Source: Chryseobacterium gleum
Lineage (GTDB): Bacteria; Bacteroidota; Bacteroidia; Flavobacteriales; Weeksellaceae
DNA length: 64,000 nt
NCBI RefSeq assembly: GCF_900636535.1
Contig: NZ_LR134289.1
Location: forward strand, 4,923,501-4,987,500
Direction: 5' to 3'
Under the pieces are notes generated by a model. It was not told the origin of the DNA. It was given only the letters and a program-made list of their open reading frames with translations, and ran no database searches. Both the position numbers and the translations under genes were made by a program. Each line of letters opens with the position of its first letter. Positions within the stretch are counted from its first letter, which is position 1. Positions 1 to 10,400 of the stretch are shown here, piece by piece.

Positions 1-2595
1 CCTTAAATGCTCAAATAAATGTTGGATATTTAGGTTTTTATGGCGCTGTAAGTCAGTTCGTGACAATAGGGCGTATAAGATCCGAGCGGAATTATAGGCA
101 TGTATTAATAAATTACTAAACAATCTTTCCCTGTCTTTTTCTTCTATATATTCGTCTTTTAGATTAAAAATTGATCGCTCGAATATATATTCATACCAGT
201 CCTGTTTTTCGATTAGTTTAATTAAATCACCGTCGCCCGATTTTCGGGATGCATGGAATAAAAATATTCCGCAGCCTTCGCGAATAGGAGATCCTTCAAT
301 AAACTGGTCATTTAGAAAATTTTCAAATTCTGCGGGTGAATTTTTATAAGTTTTGGAGATCAGATATTTAGACAATAGAAAATCACGAAATTCATCGAAT
401 GTAAAGTTGACAGTTTCCGATGTGTCAAAAATATCATCATTATTTTGTAGGTCACGACGAACCAATATATTTTCATCAAGAAATCTAATGTACAGTTCCT
501 TGTTTTTGCCGTGAATAATATCATCAAGGGGTATATTGGCGTATTCGTTATGTTTTATCATGTATTCAACGATTGCCAAGATAAACTTCTTGATATCGAT
601 TTCTCCACTTATACCAAAATCGTCATTCGATTTAAGACGATCATTTATTTCCTTGGTTTTTACCTCAAAGTATTGTGTAAACAGTTCCTCTTTGTAAATA
701 TTTTCAACCTTATGAACGTCCTTACCTTGGTAGGCATCACAAAAAATCCGCAACAATAAAAAATTATCGACCAGCTGGCCATAGGCTTTATGGCTAAAGG
801 ACTTATACTTGATTTTAAAGTGCTCAAGATATCTGTCAAAAAGCTTTCGGTTTACTTTGTCTTCGTGGTGGTACCTATAATTGTTAAGCGAATCAATTTG
901 TAAAATTTCCTCTTTGAAGCTCGAGTTTTCAAGTTTTGCAAAATTAGCTTTGTAGTATTCTGTTCTACAGGTCAGGATCATACGCACAAAGTCGTAATCA
1001 AGAATTTCTGATATAAATTCATTAAGGGACTTACTCAGTTCAGCTGGATTACCGTTTTCGTTCAGTCCGTCAATAATAATTACAAAACATTTACCGGTTT
1101 TTAGTGCGTAATCTTTTAGTTCAGCCATAAACTCCACAAAGGTTACTTCCTCACCATCAGGAAATACTCTTTTAAGAATTGAGCTTCTGATATCGTTTGC
1201 ATCAATTTCTGTTCCCAGCAGAAAGACGCACGGGATATCTAATTTGAGCAGAAAATTTTGTGAGAAGTCACATACAAAATTTGTTTTCCCCTGACCTGGC
1301 ATTTCTTTGATCAATGCAACCTTGGATTTTAGACTTTCCAGATCAGATAGATTATCTCTCAATTTGTAAGAAAACAAACTACATTCATTTCCAAGATTTA
1401 TTTGTTTGATTCTGTTATCAGTATCTCGGAGATTTTGTAACCAGTTTTGCGCCTGTTCACTGATATTGGTAATGTTCACTTGCTTAGGCTCGAATTTAAA
1501 TAACGAGGGATTAAAACTAAAAGGTGGAAGGGCCAGTTTTTTCAGTCTTTTCTCCAAAGCAGAAAAGTCCAGAACCTCTACTTCTTTAAGACACTTCTCG
1601 GCAAATAAAACAGGATGAGCCATATTTCGAAGTAGATCCTTCTGCCGGCCCATCTCTATAAAGGTGTCGGGAATGTACTTACCTGAATTTATCTGCTTTT
1701 TAATCTGACGGTTCGTCTGAATTTTTAGTGCTTCATGAACTTTTTTTTTTGAGGTTGATAATTTATCAACTATTTTCTTAGGGGCCGTTGTGGTCAAAAT
1801 ATCATCAAAACCATATGGAGAGCTAAAAACATGTTCACAGAGATTAACTGCTGAAGAAATAGCTACTTTTTGGTTATGGGCCTTCTTTTTACTTTTGTTA
1901 CCGTCAGCGTAATCGCAGATTGCTTTTACTAAAATCCAATGATGGACCTGGCCGTCGCAGGCTGCATAAATGCCGGCGCCTTCCATTTCCCCGCCGATTG
2001 CAGTTGGTTCAGCTTTTAAAAGTTCATCCCTAAATTCCTGGTCGTCAATAAGTTTTTCTCCGGATAATATCAAGCCGGAAATTATTTGCGGTGTACGTGT
2101 GCCGATCTTATACTCCCAATCGGTCACTGACTTAAACCTGTTAACGAGTACTGAACTTGCAGGGCCTTCTTTTCCACGGGGTATCACTTTTATGCCAACC
2201 CTTTGAGATTCGTAAGCAACGATCCTTTCTGCTACTAAAACATCGCCTATTTTTTGCTTCTTTTTATCAATACCAAATGCTATACCTACCATGAGTACAG
2301 CTTTGGGTTTCCATAAAGAAATTGCGTGCATTGTTGTTGTAATAGATCCATTTCTGCTTACGGCTCCCATGTCATCGCATGCGACATGAACTGCAGGATA
2401 GGCTCCGAAGGTCCCTAAAAAATAAGTCTGTTTATCTTTTGATACTTTTATAATTTTATCCTCTTCTGGTAAGGGCTTTAAATATTGATGAAGTTCTTTT
2501 TTCTCAGTTTCTGTTGCAGTAACTATGAGTAGATTAAATAATTCATCGTTTGCGGTAATAAATTCGGAACCGACCTCCTTGTACGAAATCTTCAT
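1..2595 (-). CDS. Nucleoside-phosphorylase-like / STAND (NACHT-type) NTPase fusion, 3' end outside window
   Basis: The frame is open from an ATG at 2595-2593 to the left edge, giving 865 residues without a stop, so the C-terminus is missing. Residues about 15-260 resemble the PNP/MTA-SAH nucleosidase fold: MVGIAFGID near residue 105, the motif EMEGAGIYAA at 203-212 and CDYADG with D228 and D231. A second module has a Walker A motif GQGKT with K437, a Walker B strand ending in D509 (IIIDGLNE) and the sensor-like LTCRTEYY around 543. FDEFRDFLLSKYL, near residue 730, is typical of bacterial STAND/NACHT ATPases. Phosphorylase-like domains are known N-terminal effectors of such anti-phage NTPases, where a C-terminal sensor region triggers them. 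The sensor region lies outside the window, so the trigger is unknown. An immune role is inference; the domain assignment is firm. Confidence 0.88.
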   Translation of the reverse strand, partial: MKISYKEVGSEFITANDELFNLLIVTATETEKKELHQYLKPLPEEDKIIKVSKDKQTYFLGTFGAYPAVHVACDDMGAVSRNGSITTTMHAISLWKPKAVLMVGIAFGIDKKKQKIGDVLVAERIVAYESQRVGIKVIPRGKEGPASSVLVNRFKSVTDWEYKIGTRTPQIISGLILSGEKLIDDQEFRDELLKAEPTAIGGEMEGAGIYAACDGQVHHWILVKAICDYADGNKSKKKAHNQKVAISSAVNLCEHVFSSPYGFDDILTTTAPKKIVDKLSTSKKKVHEALKIQTNRQIKKQINSGKYIPDTFIEMGRQKDLLRNMAHPVLFAEKCLKEVEVLDFSALEKRLKKLALPPFSFNPSLFKFEPKQVNITNISEQAQNWLQNLRDTDNRIKQINLGNECSLFSYKLRDNLSDLESLKSKVALIKEMPGQGKTNFVCDFSQNFLLKLDIPCVFLLGTEIDANDIRSSILKRVFPDGEEVTFVEFMAELKDYALKTGKCFVIIIDGLNENGNPAELSKSLNEFISEILDYDFVRMILTCRTEYYKANFAKLENSSFKEEILQIDSLNNYRYHHEDKVNRKLFDRYLEHFKIKYKSFSHKAYGQLVDNFLLLRIFCDAYQGKDVHKVENIYKEELFTQYFEVKTKEINDRLKSNDDFGISGEIDIKKFILAIVEYMIKHNEYANIPLDDIIHGKNKELYIRFLDENILVRRDLQNNDDIFDTSETVNFTFDEFRDFLLSKYLISKTYKNSPAEFENFLNDQFIEGSPIREGCGIFLFHASRKSGDGDLIKLIEKQDWYEYIFERSIFNLKDEYIEEKDRERLFSNLLIHAYNSARILYALLSRTDLQRHKNLNIQHLFEHLR

Positions 2596-2906
2596 TTGTT
2601 AATACTGGCTTAATTTAGTTGTTAATATAGCAATATTTTTTCAGTTTTAGTAATGCAGGCTTAGGATATTTTTTTATAAATTTTATAAATTGATGATTTC
2701 TCAACAGAAGGGAAATGCAACAGTGAGGGGGACTGATATGTTCAATTAATGGGGCTAGGAGTGGCCAGTCCAGTTATAAATTTTATATTTTAAAATAGGA
2801 AAGATTTACTGTTTTCTGTAATGTTCTCGACAGTGAAAGCAAATACGGCTCATAAAGAGATATCATTTTTATTTAAAGTGATGTAAATTGTGCTAAAAAA
2901 CTTATC
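2596..2906. other. Intergenic spacer between divergent genes
   Basis: This 311-base A/T-rich gap separates the minus-strand STAND gene from the plus-strand 161-aa gene, so it should hold both promoters. I see no convincing TTTG / TAnnTTTG pair, no strong hairpin and no further coding frame. Confidence 0.5.
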
Positions 2907-3392
2907 ATGGAAATATTTTATAGTATCAGTATTGATGTAAGCATCAGCGACGTTGAAGCTGGATTATTACATAAATATTTGAAAATGCATCCAAAAGAAA
3001 GACTGTATATAGGTGAAGGGCATTTTGCATTTTACTTTAATGAGTTCGAACAAAACAAGGAGTTTGAATTAACGCTGAACACTGCAATCATTGATTCCTG
3101 CGTGACAGTTTTGGAGGACCAGGATCTGGGTGATCCGCTGGAAAATTTACTAAAGAGAAACCTTCTGGAAAAAATTTATAAGTGGTCAGATATAATTGAT
3201 AATGAACAAAAAGCTATTGATGAGTTGGAAAATGATTTTTATATGAATTGCACTGAAGAATTTTATAAGGCGGATATCGGTTTTAGTTTTGAAAATTATT
3301 TAAAACTCCATAAGCAGGCTAGTCATGTTCAAATTTTAATTAAACAAAAGGCATCTCTGTTAGAGAAGGTTATGCGCTTCTTTAAGCTGTAA
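2907..3392 (+). CDS. Hypothetical protein, 161 aa
   Basis: I do not recognise this protein. It is acidic and has no signal peptide or clear membrane segment. The C-terminal half (residues about 85-161) is rich in Leu, Lys and Glu and looks helical, possibly coiled-coil. It starts with an ATG in a divergent position to the STAND NTPase gene and stands alone, followed by a long non-coding gap. Its place in an accessory region next to a defence-type NTPase is the only context for its role. Functional assignment is not possible from sequence alone. Confidence 0.6.
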   Translation: MEIFYSISIDVSISDVEAGLLHKYLKMHPKERLYIGEGHFAFYFNEFEQNKEFELTLNTAIIDSCVTVLEDQDLGDPLENLLKRNLLEKIYKWSDIIDNEQKAIDELENDFYMNCTEEFYKADIGFSFENYLKLHKQASHVQILIKQKASLLEKVMRFFKL

Positions 3393-3977
3393 ATATTTGT
3401 AGGGTTTCAGCCTAGAACCAAATTCTTAAAAGGCACCCACATTATAGGTTATCTGACTAAATTTCTCAAGGCAGTTCAAAAGTAATTACAGTGTTGAATA
3501 GTGTTATCCTATGCACGGAAATATTAAGTAAAGTTGGAAATTTTTACATATTAGAAGTGAATTATAACCAGTTTGATATGCAATTTTCTAATACTGTACA
3601 ATCCGTAAAAACCCGATAAATAAATAGTGGAATCACTTAATCACTGAATTTCAATATTTTTTATCTTAACTGCCTGAAACAAAATAACCTAACCAAAATG
3701 CAAAACTTTAATTATGCAATTTATCCCCTAAATTGTAATCCTCCTACTTTTAGACATTTCGATTAGCTACCCCTACGGGAAAATTTAAAGCTAACTAAGC
3801 TCGCTTTAATACAGCTAAAAAAATCCATCAAGGTGTTTTAAAAAAAATGCAAGGAAGCTGCAGGTAATTTCGAAGCATCAATTGTGCGCTTGAATGGTAA
3901 ATATATGACCCTATGATAGGGTTACTCCCCACTTACAATAGAAACCTAATTTATTAACAAAATAATATTATGATTTT
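3393..3977. other. 585-base non-coding spacer before the RHS locus
   Basis: There is no coding frame of note on either strand and no RNA gene that I recognise. The sequence is A/T-rich with scattered short homopolymers. It should hold the promoter for the toxin locus, but no TTTG / TAnnTTTG pair with normal spacing is obvious. Confidence 0.5.
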
Positions 3978-4448
3978 ATGAAAAGAAAATTTATCTCCCT
4001 ATTATCCTTATCGATAGGGGTATTCGGATTTTCTCAAACATCCGAAGTTTATTTTAAGTATGATGAAGCCGGGAACCAGCGGTATAGGGGACCGGACATC
4101 AATGGAAAGCAGGCTGCTGAAAGCTCCGACAAAAAGGAGAATAAGGTAGCCTCCGTGGGGCAGACCCAGGTTATGACAGAAGCTGAGTTCTTCAAAGAGA
4201 TCCGTTTGTATCCGGTTCCTGTAAATGATTATTTGACCATTGACTGGACGGACAAGGTTGATGGACTGATTGAATCAGTTTCACTCTACCAGCATAGTAC
4301 TGTGCACTGGAAATTTCAGCAACAGAATTTGCCGAGTTTGAATAAGCAGCTCAAGATCAATATGACGGGGTATGATTGGGGTGTCTATGTCGTAAGATTT
4401 GTACTGAAAGACGGAAGAACACTGAGTAAGAACATCACAAAAAGATAA
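3978..4448 (+). CDS. Small secreted protein with T9SS type A sorting domain, companion of the RHS protein
   Basis: The 156-aa product begins with a signal peptide (MKRKFISLLSLSIGVFGFSQ). The mature N-terminus carries YFKYDEAGNQRYRG, which resembles the start of a YD/RHS repeat. A lysine-rich linker follows. The last 80 or so residues form a type A C-terminal sorting domain: LYPVPVNDYLTIDW near 76-89, then a beta-rich segment ending in Lys/Arg. T9SS cargo in Bacteroidota carry such tails for export and surface anchoring. The stop codon lies 5 bases before the start of the 2221-aa RHS gene, so the two are probably cotranscribed. The protein is too short to carry an enzyme; an adaptor or export role for the RHS protein is inference. 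Confidence 0.8.
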   Translation: MKRKFISLLSLSIGVFGFSQTSEVYFKYDEAGNQRYRGPDINGKQAAESSDKKENKVASVGQTQVMTEAEFFKEIRLYPVPVNDYLTIDWTDKVDGLIESVSLYQHSTVHWKFQQQNLPSLNKQLKINMTGYDWGVYVVRFVLKDGRTLSKNITKR

Positions 4449-4453
4449 ATAAA

Positions 4454-7400
4454 ATGGATATGAAATTTATTAACAAAAAGACATTCTTACTGTCCTTTCT
4501 ACAGATTTTCATTTCGCTGATGACCTTCGGGCAATTTGTAAGCCCTTCGCAGTATTTTCATGATACGCAGGGGAATATAGATGTAAATGAAGGAGGACAG
4601 CTTCAATTTAATATGGCAATCGATTTACCGCCCGGCGTTAAAAATGTATCTCCGCAGGTAGGTCTTGTTTATCTGAGTGGCGCTGGGAACGGTACTGCGG
4701 GGTACGGATGGAATATTTCGGGTATTACATCAATCTCCAGGGTTGGTAAAAATATAGAAAAAGACGGTGAATTTAGGGGCGTACAGCTTGATTATTCCGA
4801 TTACTACAGTTTTAACGGTCAACGTTTAATTTTGAAATCAGGCGAGTATGGTAAAGATGGAGCGGAGTACGTAACGGAAAAATTCTCGAACACAAAAATT
4901 AAGTCTGTAGGTTCGATCACAGGTCAAATCTGGAGTGGGCCGGAATATTGGGAGGTTACTTTAGCAGATGGTTCACTGGCATGGTACGGAGCAACAGCTT
5001 CGGGAAGTAGTAATGCCAGAACTCCTCTGGAATATAATATTGTTAAGTGGAAGGACCCACAGGGAAATTATATCTCGTATGACTATCTGCAGGGCAGCGG
5101 AACGAATGTTTCATTGATCTCGAGTATAAAATGGGGCGGTAATGAAAGTCTGGGAAAAGCTCATTATAACGAGGTTCAGTTCAATTATAATGGGACATAT
5201 ACAAGGCAATTAATCGAACAATCGTACGTCAATGGAATCGCTTTAATACAGGACAAGCTTCTGAACAGCATTGTATCAAAGACTAATAACTCACAGTACC
5301 GCAAATATGAAATCACTTACAAATTAGATGTTTCAAAATATCAGTTTGTCGATAAGATACAGGAGTTCAGTGCTGACAATCAACCAGCAAATCCGATCGA
5401 ATTTCACCGTAATGAAAATCAAAGTGGTGCGACAGGTTCTGTTTCTGATGGTACATGGACACCGTTTCGCGAAATGGCCCTTAGTGGTGATTTTAGGGGG
5501 ATACACAGCACTGATTTTATTGTATATAATAATGCTTGGGGAGGTAATCCCACGGGATATTATTTAAGTACAGGTGGTAATACTTCGCCACTTTATTATT
5601 TAGGAACAGAAAATGTATACAACGGCGCGATTCCGATAACTATTAAAGACAGCAATAATTATACGAGCAGCCGGCAGGGTTTTGTTTCATATACACTGAA
5701 TTCCACAACAAAGGATGTAACGCTGAAATATTATCTTATTGACCTTACAAAACCTATTTCCTATACGGGTTCAGGTTTTCTCTATCCCAATGCGTTGACC
5801 CTTGTTGAGACTAAAGTCATTCCGGGAAGCCAGTGGAGCGAAACAGAGCACACATCGACAACAAATCCTTTAACTTACTATGATAAAACATCGTCTATCA
5901 GAAAACTGCTTCAATATGACATTGATGGCGATGGCATTTCTGAGGTACTGATTGAAAAATCGATCCGCATCACCAATACATGGTGTCCCGGTGGTGGCGG
6001 AGGTGGTACCGTTGATCCTAGTTTAGATCCAAACGGACGGCCGATCAATTGCGAGAGTTCCAGCATAGATGAAACAAAATATTTCGTTGCCAAACAACAG
6101 GACAGCACATTTCCATATGTTGAATTTTACCTAACCAAAAGTGAGGACATTGTCATGGGAGACTTCAATGGTGACGGTCTTGATGATATAGCGCAATCCA
6201 GTCCGAATTGGGGTTCTACGGTAAATGGTGAATTCGTACCTGCTAATTTATTACAGGCATATAATGTCAAAAAAGATGCCCAGGGGAATTACAGTTTGGT
6301 TGAAGTCTACAATGCGGACTATTTGGGCTTATCGGCGAGTGTACAGGTAGCAGATTTCAATGGCGATGGAATTTCAGATCTATTTAGCAGAACGAATGTT
6401 AACAACCATTACTTTGTGAATCTGAACAACGGTAAAAGCTTTGAGAAAACGCCATATTTCAATGATTTTAATGCTACTGACAGTTATACATCATCTCAAA
6501 ATGGTTATTATTCAACTGCAAAGGTTTTGGACATCAATGCCGATGGAAAGTCGGATATCATAGATTTTAGTACAAGCTATAATATCGCCTCACCGACATC
6601 AGCAAGTTCATCTTTTACTATCAAGGTTCGTCCGAGCCAAGGTTACGCGAATGGTAAGATACAATTTGGTTCCGATACCCCGGTAACGAATAATTATAAT
6701 GCACCTCTTATTTACAGGGAACTTTTGGGACTAAGACAGAATGAGTTATATCTGTTCAGACCCAGTAATTCAAATGTGGGGGGCATAAACAATTATTATC
6801 ATTTTTCCAACCTGCAGAGGGCAATGGTGGAAAGAATAAATCAGGCAGGAAGGGGAACCTTAATCAGCTACGATACAGGGATAAGTGGATGTGCAGCGTG
6901 TTATACAGGTGTTAAAAATGAACAATATCCATTGATGGAGCTGGCGAATGTAAATTCACAACTGGTTTCAAGGATTTCTGAATGGGGTAATCAGCCTAAC
7001 AGTGGCAGATTTAAATTGTTCCGCTATCGTGGCCTTATTATGAACCTGCACAATAGAAAGACGATAGGTTTTCGACAAATAGCAAGTTCAGCATGGAATA
7101 CAACTATTTATCCTGCAAACACTTTACTTAGTACGCACGTATGGTCCGGGGTGGAAACCGACCCACTTAACCAGGGTGCAACCATTAAGGAATGGTCGAT
7201 CAGAACCAACGATGAAACTAAAATATTTCCAGCGGATATTTCTGAAAACAATAATCAGCTTTTAAGTTTTAAATCTACGGTCTATCAGACGGACAAACTT
7301 GTTGACGGACAAATAGTGACAACTGTCAACGATGGCAATAAGGCTAAAGTAGTAACGGCAATTTTTCCGAAAATAACCAGAGCAAAGGATTTCCTGACGG

Positions 7401-10400
7401 GTGCGGTTTCCGAAAGTACCGTGACTTATGGCGATTTTTATCTTCCTTCCCAGACCCTATCGAAACTTAATACTTCGTATGCAGTTAAGACTACCAATTA
7501 CCTCTATGCTAATAATCCAGCTGGAACTGGAGCAAATTATTATGTCGGACGTCCGTTATCAAAAAATGAAACTGTACAGGCTTATAGTGATGTACAGTCG
7601 AACAAGGAAGAGTACACCTATGATAATAACAATCTAAAAACGGTAAAAAAATGGAATAGGGACAACTCCGGTTATCTGCTGGATACATTTACCTATGATG
7701 GTTTTGGTAATGTAACGCAAAAGGTTACTAGCAACAGTATTGATTCCAGTACGGAAAGTAATGGTAAAGTATATGATGCAACGGGACGTTTTGTATCCAA
7801 GCAGACTGATAATCTAAACTTAGAGACCAATAGTACTTATAATATCTGGGGGAAATTAGAGACTCAGACAGACCCTTTCGGAATTGTTGTTACCAATACA
7901 TATGATTCATGGGATAAAATGTTAACCTCAGCATCAAATTTAGGTGGAATTACTACCTATCAATATGACAAGGATAACAAATATAATGTAACCATTACTC
8001 AACAGGCTGCGGATGGGAATGTGACCAAAACTTTTACAAATGAATGGGGTCAGGTCTATAAAAAATCCAGCAAGGCATTTGCGCAGGGACAGTTCATTTC
8101 AAAAGATACGAAATATGATATTTTGGGTAGAAAGACTGCTGAAAGCGAGCAGTATTTCGACAGTGGTTCCCCTACATTATGGAACGTAATTACGTATGAC
8201 GATACTGTCTATCCGGTGAAAGTGACCACAACTGGTTTAGCTACCTTAAACGCTTCTGGAGCCATAAGCTCATTTGTAGGAAAGAAAGTGGAAACAGTAA
8301 CTTCCGGAGTAACCGTTACCACAACTGAGCTTAATAATTATAATAAGGTTACCTCAAAAACTAGCGATATACTTGGAAACATCATTTCCTCAACAGACAA
8401 GGGCGGAACGATCCAGTTCAGTTACAATGCTGCAGGACAGCAGATCAAAGCGAAATATGGTGAAAATACAGTCAGTACAAAATATGATGTATGGGGCAGA
8501 AAGTCCGAACATAACGATCCATCCAATGGCGTGTATAAATATGAATTTGATGGATTAGGAAAAGGAAAAAAGACGACCAGCCCTAGGGGAACAAAGGAAT
8601 TTGTCTATAATAATCTTGGGCAATTAATATCCCAGACCGAATTTTCAACAATTGATAGTGGTCAGACCACTAACAAAAGCATTTCTTTCGGATATAACAC
8701 CAAGGGACAGCTTACCTCAAAGTCCGGCACAGTTGCAGGTCAGGCTTTCAGCACCACCTTTACTTTCGATACTTATGGTAGACCATTATCTTCAACAGAG
8801 AACAGCAACGGGAAGAAATACCTTGAAAAGAATATCATTTATGATAGTAAAGGAAGAATATCTTCTTATGAAAAAGAACTGCAGTCTGCTGGAGTTACGA
8901 CCAATGTAAAGATCGAAAATGTTTACAGCTCGTGGAACGGTGAACTTTATCAGTTAAAGGAAAAAAATTCAGGGAAGATCTTGTGGGAACTGCAGACCAG
9001 CAATTCAAAAGGGCAGGCGCTGACAGCCAAATTAGGTGGTACAAATATTCTAAATTCTTATAATGAAGCGACAGGTTTCCTAACTGAGATCAAGCACTCC
9101 TCAGTGGTACAGCAAAGTATTTTAAATATCAAATATACGTTTGATGCTGTTAAAAATGAACTGAAGCTCAGGGAGACATTAGGTGATTTCAATATTTCAG
9201 AATCATTCAATTATGATGAAAACAACCGTCTGATCAACTGGACTGATCCGAGAACAGGACAGCTTTCTCAAAATACCTATGACATTAAGGGTAGAATCCT
9301 TCAAAATGACCAGGTAGGTACGATGAAATATGAAAATCAGTCTAAGATTTACCAGCCGACGGGAATGACATTGAATGCCGCAGGAACACAGAATTACAAC
9401 GGTGATCTTATTCAATCGATACTTTACAACGAGAATAATGATCCTGTACAGATCAATGGCGAAAAAGACCGTATCAGTTTCAAGTACGGGCTAGGTTCGA
9501 TGAGGCAGCGTGTCGATATTATTAAGTTAAAACAGTTCGGCGGTGGAGATCCGGGAGATCCACCCGTGGAGTCATTTTCAACAGGCGAGAACTTACAACC
9601 TCTGCCACCAGTTTGGCAGGTTCAGGAATCTAAATTTTACAATGAAGACGGAAGTTTTGAGATTGTATTCGACCAGACAACAAACCAGGAAAAGCATATT
9701 CTTTACATTGCTGGCACACCTTACGAATCGAACATAGTTTTCTTAAAGAATTTTGGGGAGAGTACTGGATCATTTAAATTTTTGCACAAAGACTATCTGG
9801 GAAGTATCCTGGCGATCACAGATGAAGCCGGCAATAAGTTAGAGCAAAGACATTATGATGCCTGGGGGAACTTTACTCACCTAAAGATAGGTTCCGGAGC
9901 CGTTATTACGGATAAGGCAACGCTGAAAACGGCAAGCTTACTTCTTGATCGTGGATATACCAGCCATGAGCATTTTATGCAGGTAGGTATCGTCCACATG
10001 AACGGAAGGCTGTATGATCCGCTATTAAGAAGATTTTTGAACGCGGATGAAAATATCCAAGATCCTACGAACACGCAGAACTATAATAAATACGGTTATG
10101 TAATGAATAATCCGTTATTATATAATGATCCAAGCGGGGAAATATGGGGTTGGTTAATTGGTATGGTAGTGGGAAGTTACATTAGCGGGGTTCAGGCCAA
10201 TCATGGACAGTTGAACCCTGTAAAATGGGACTGGAAACAGACCTGGACAGCTGTTGTGGGTGGTGCATTTGCCGGAGCAGCCATTGGGCAGAGTATTCAG
10301 AATATCAGTGTCAATGGGACCAAATTCGTACAAAACTCCGTAGTAGGCGCTGTTGGAAGTATCTTTAATGGGTTAGCGACGGGACAGAATATCTTTAAGA

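Noticed and set aside
1406..2206. Plus-strand frames inside the STAND gene
   Set aside because: The minus strand is open over 865 codons with clear domains, so the plus frames are shadows.
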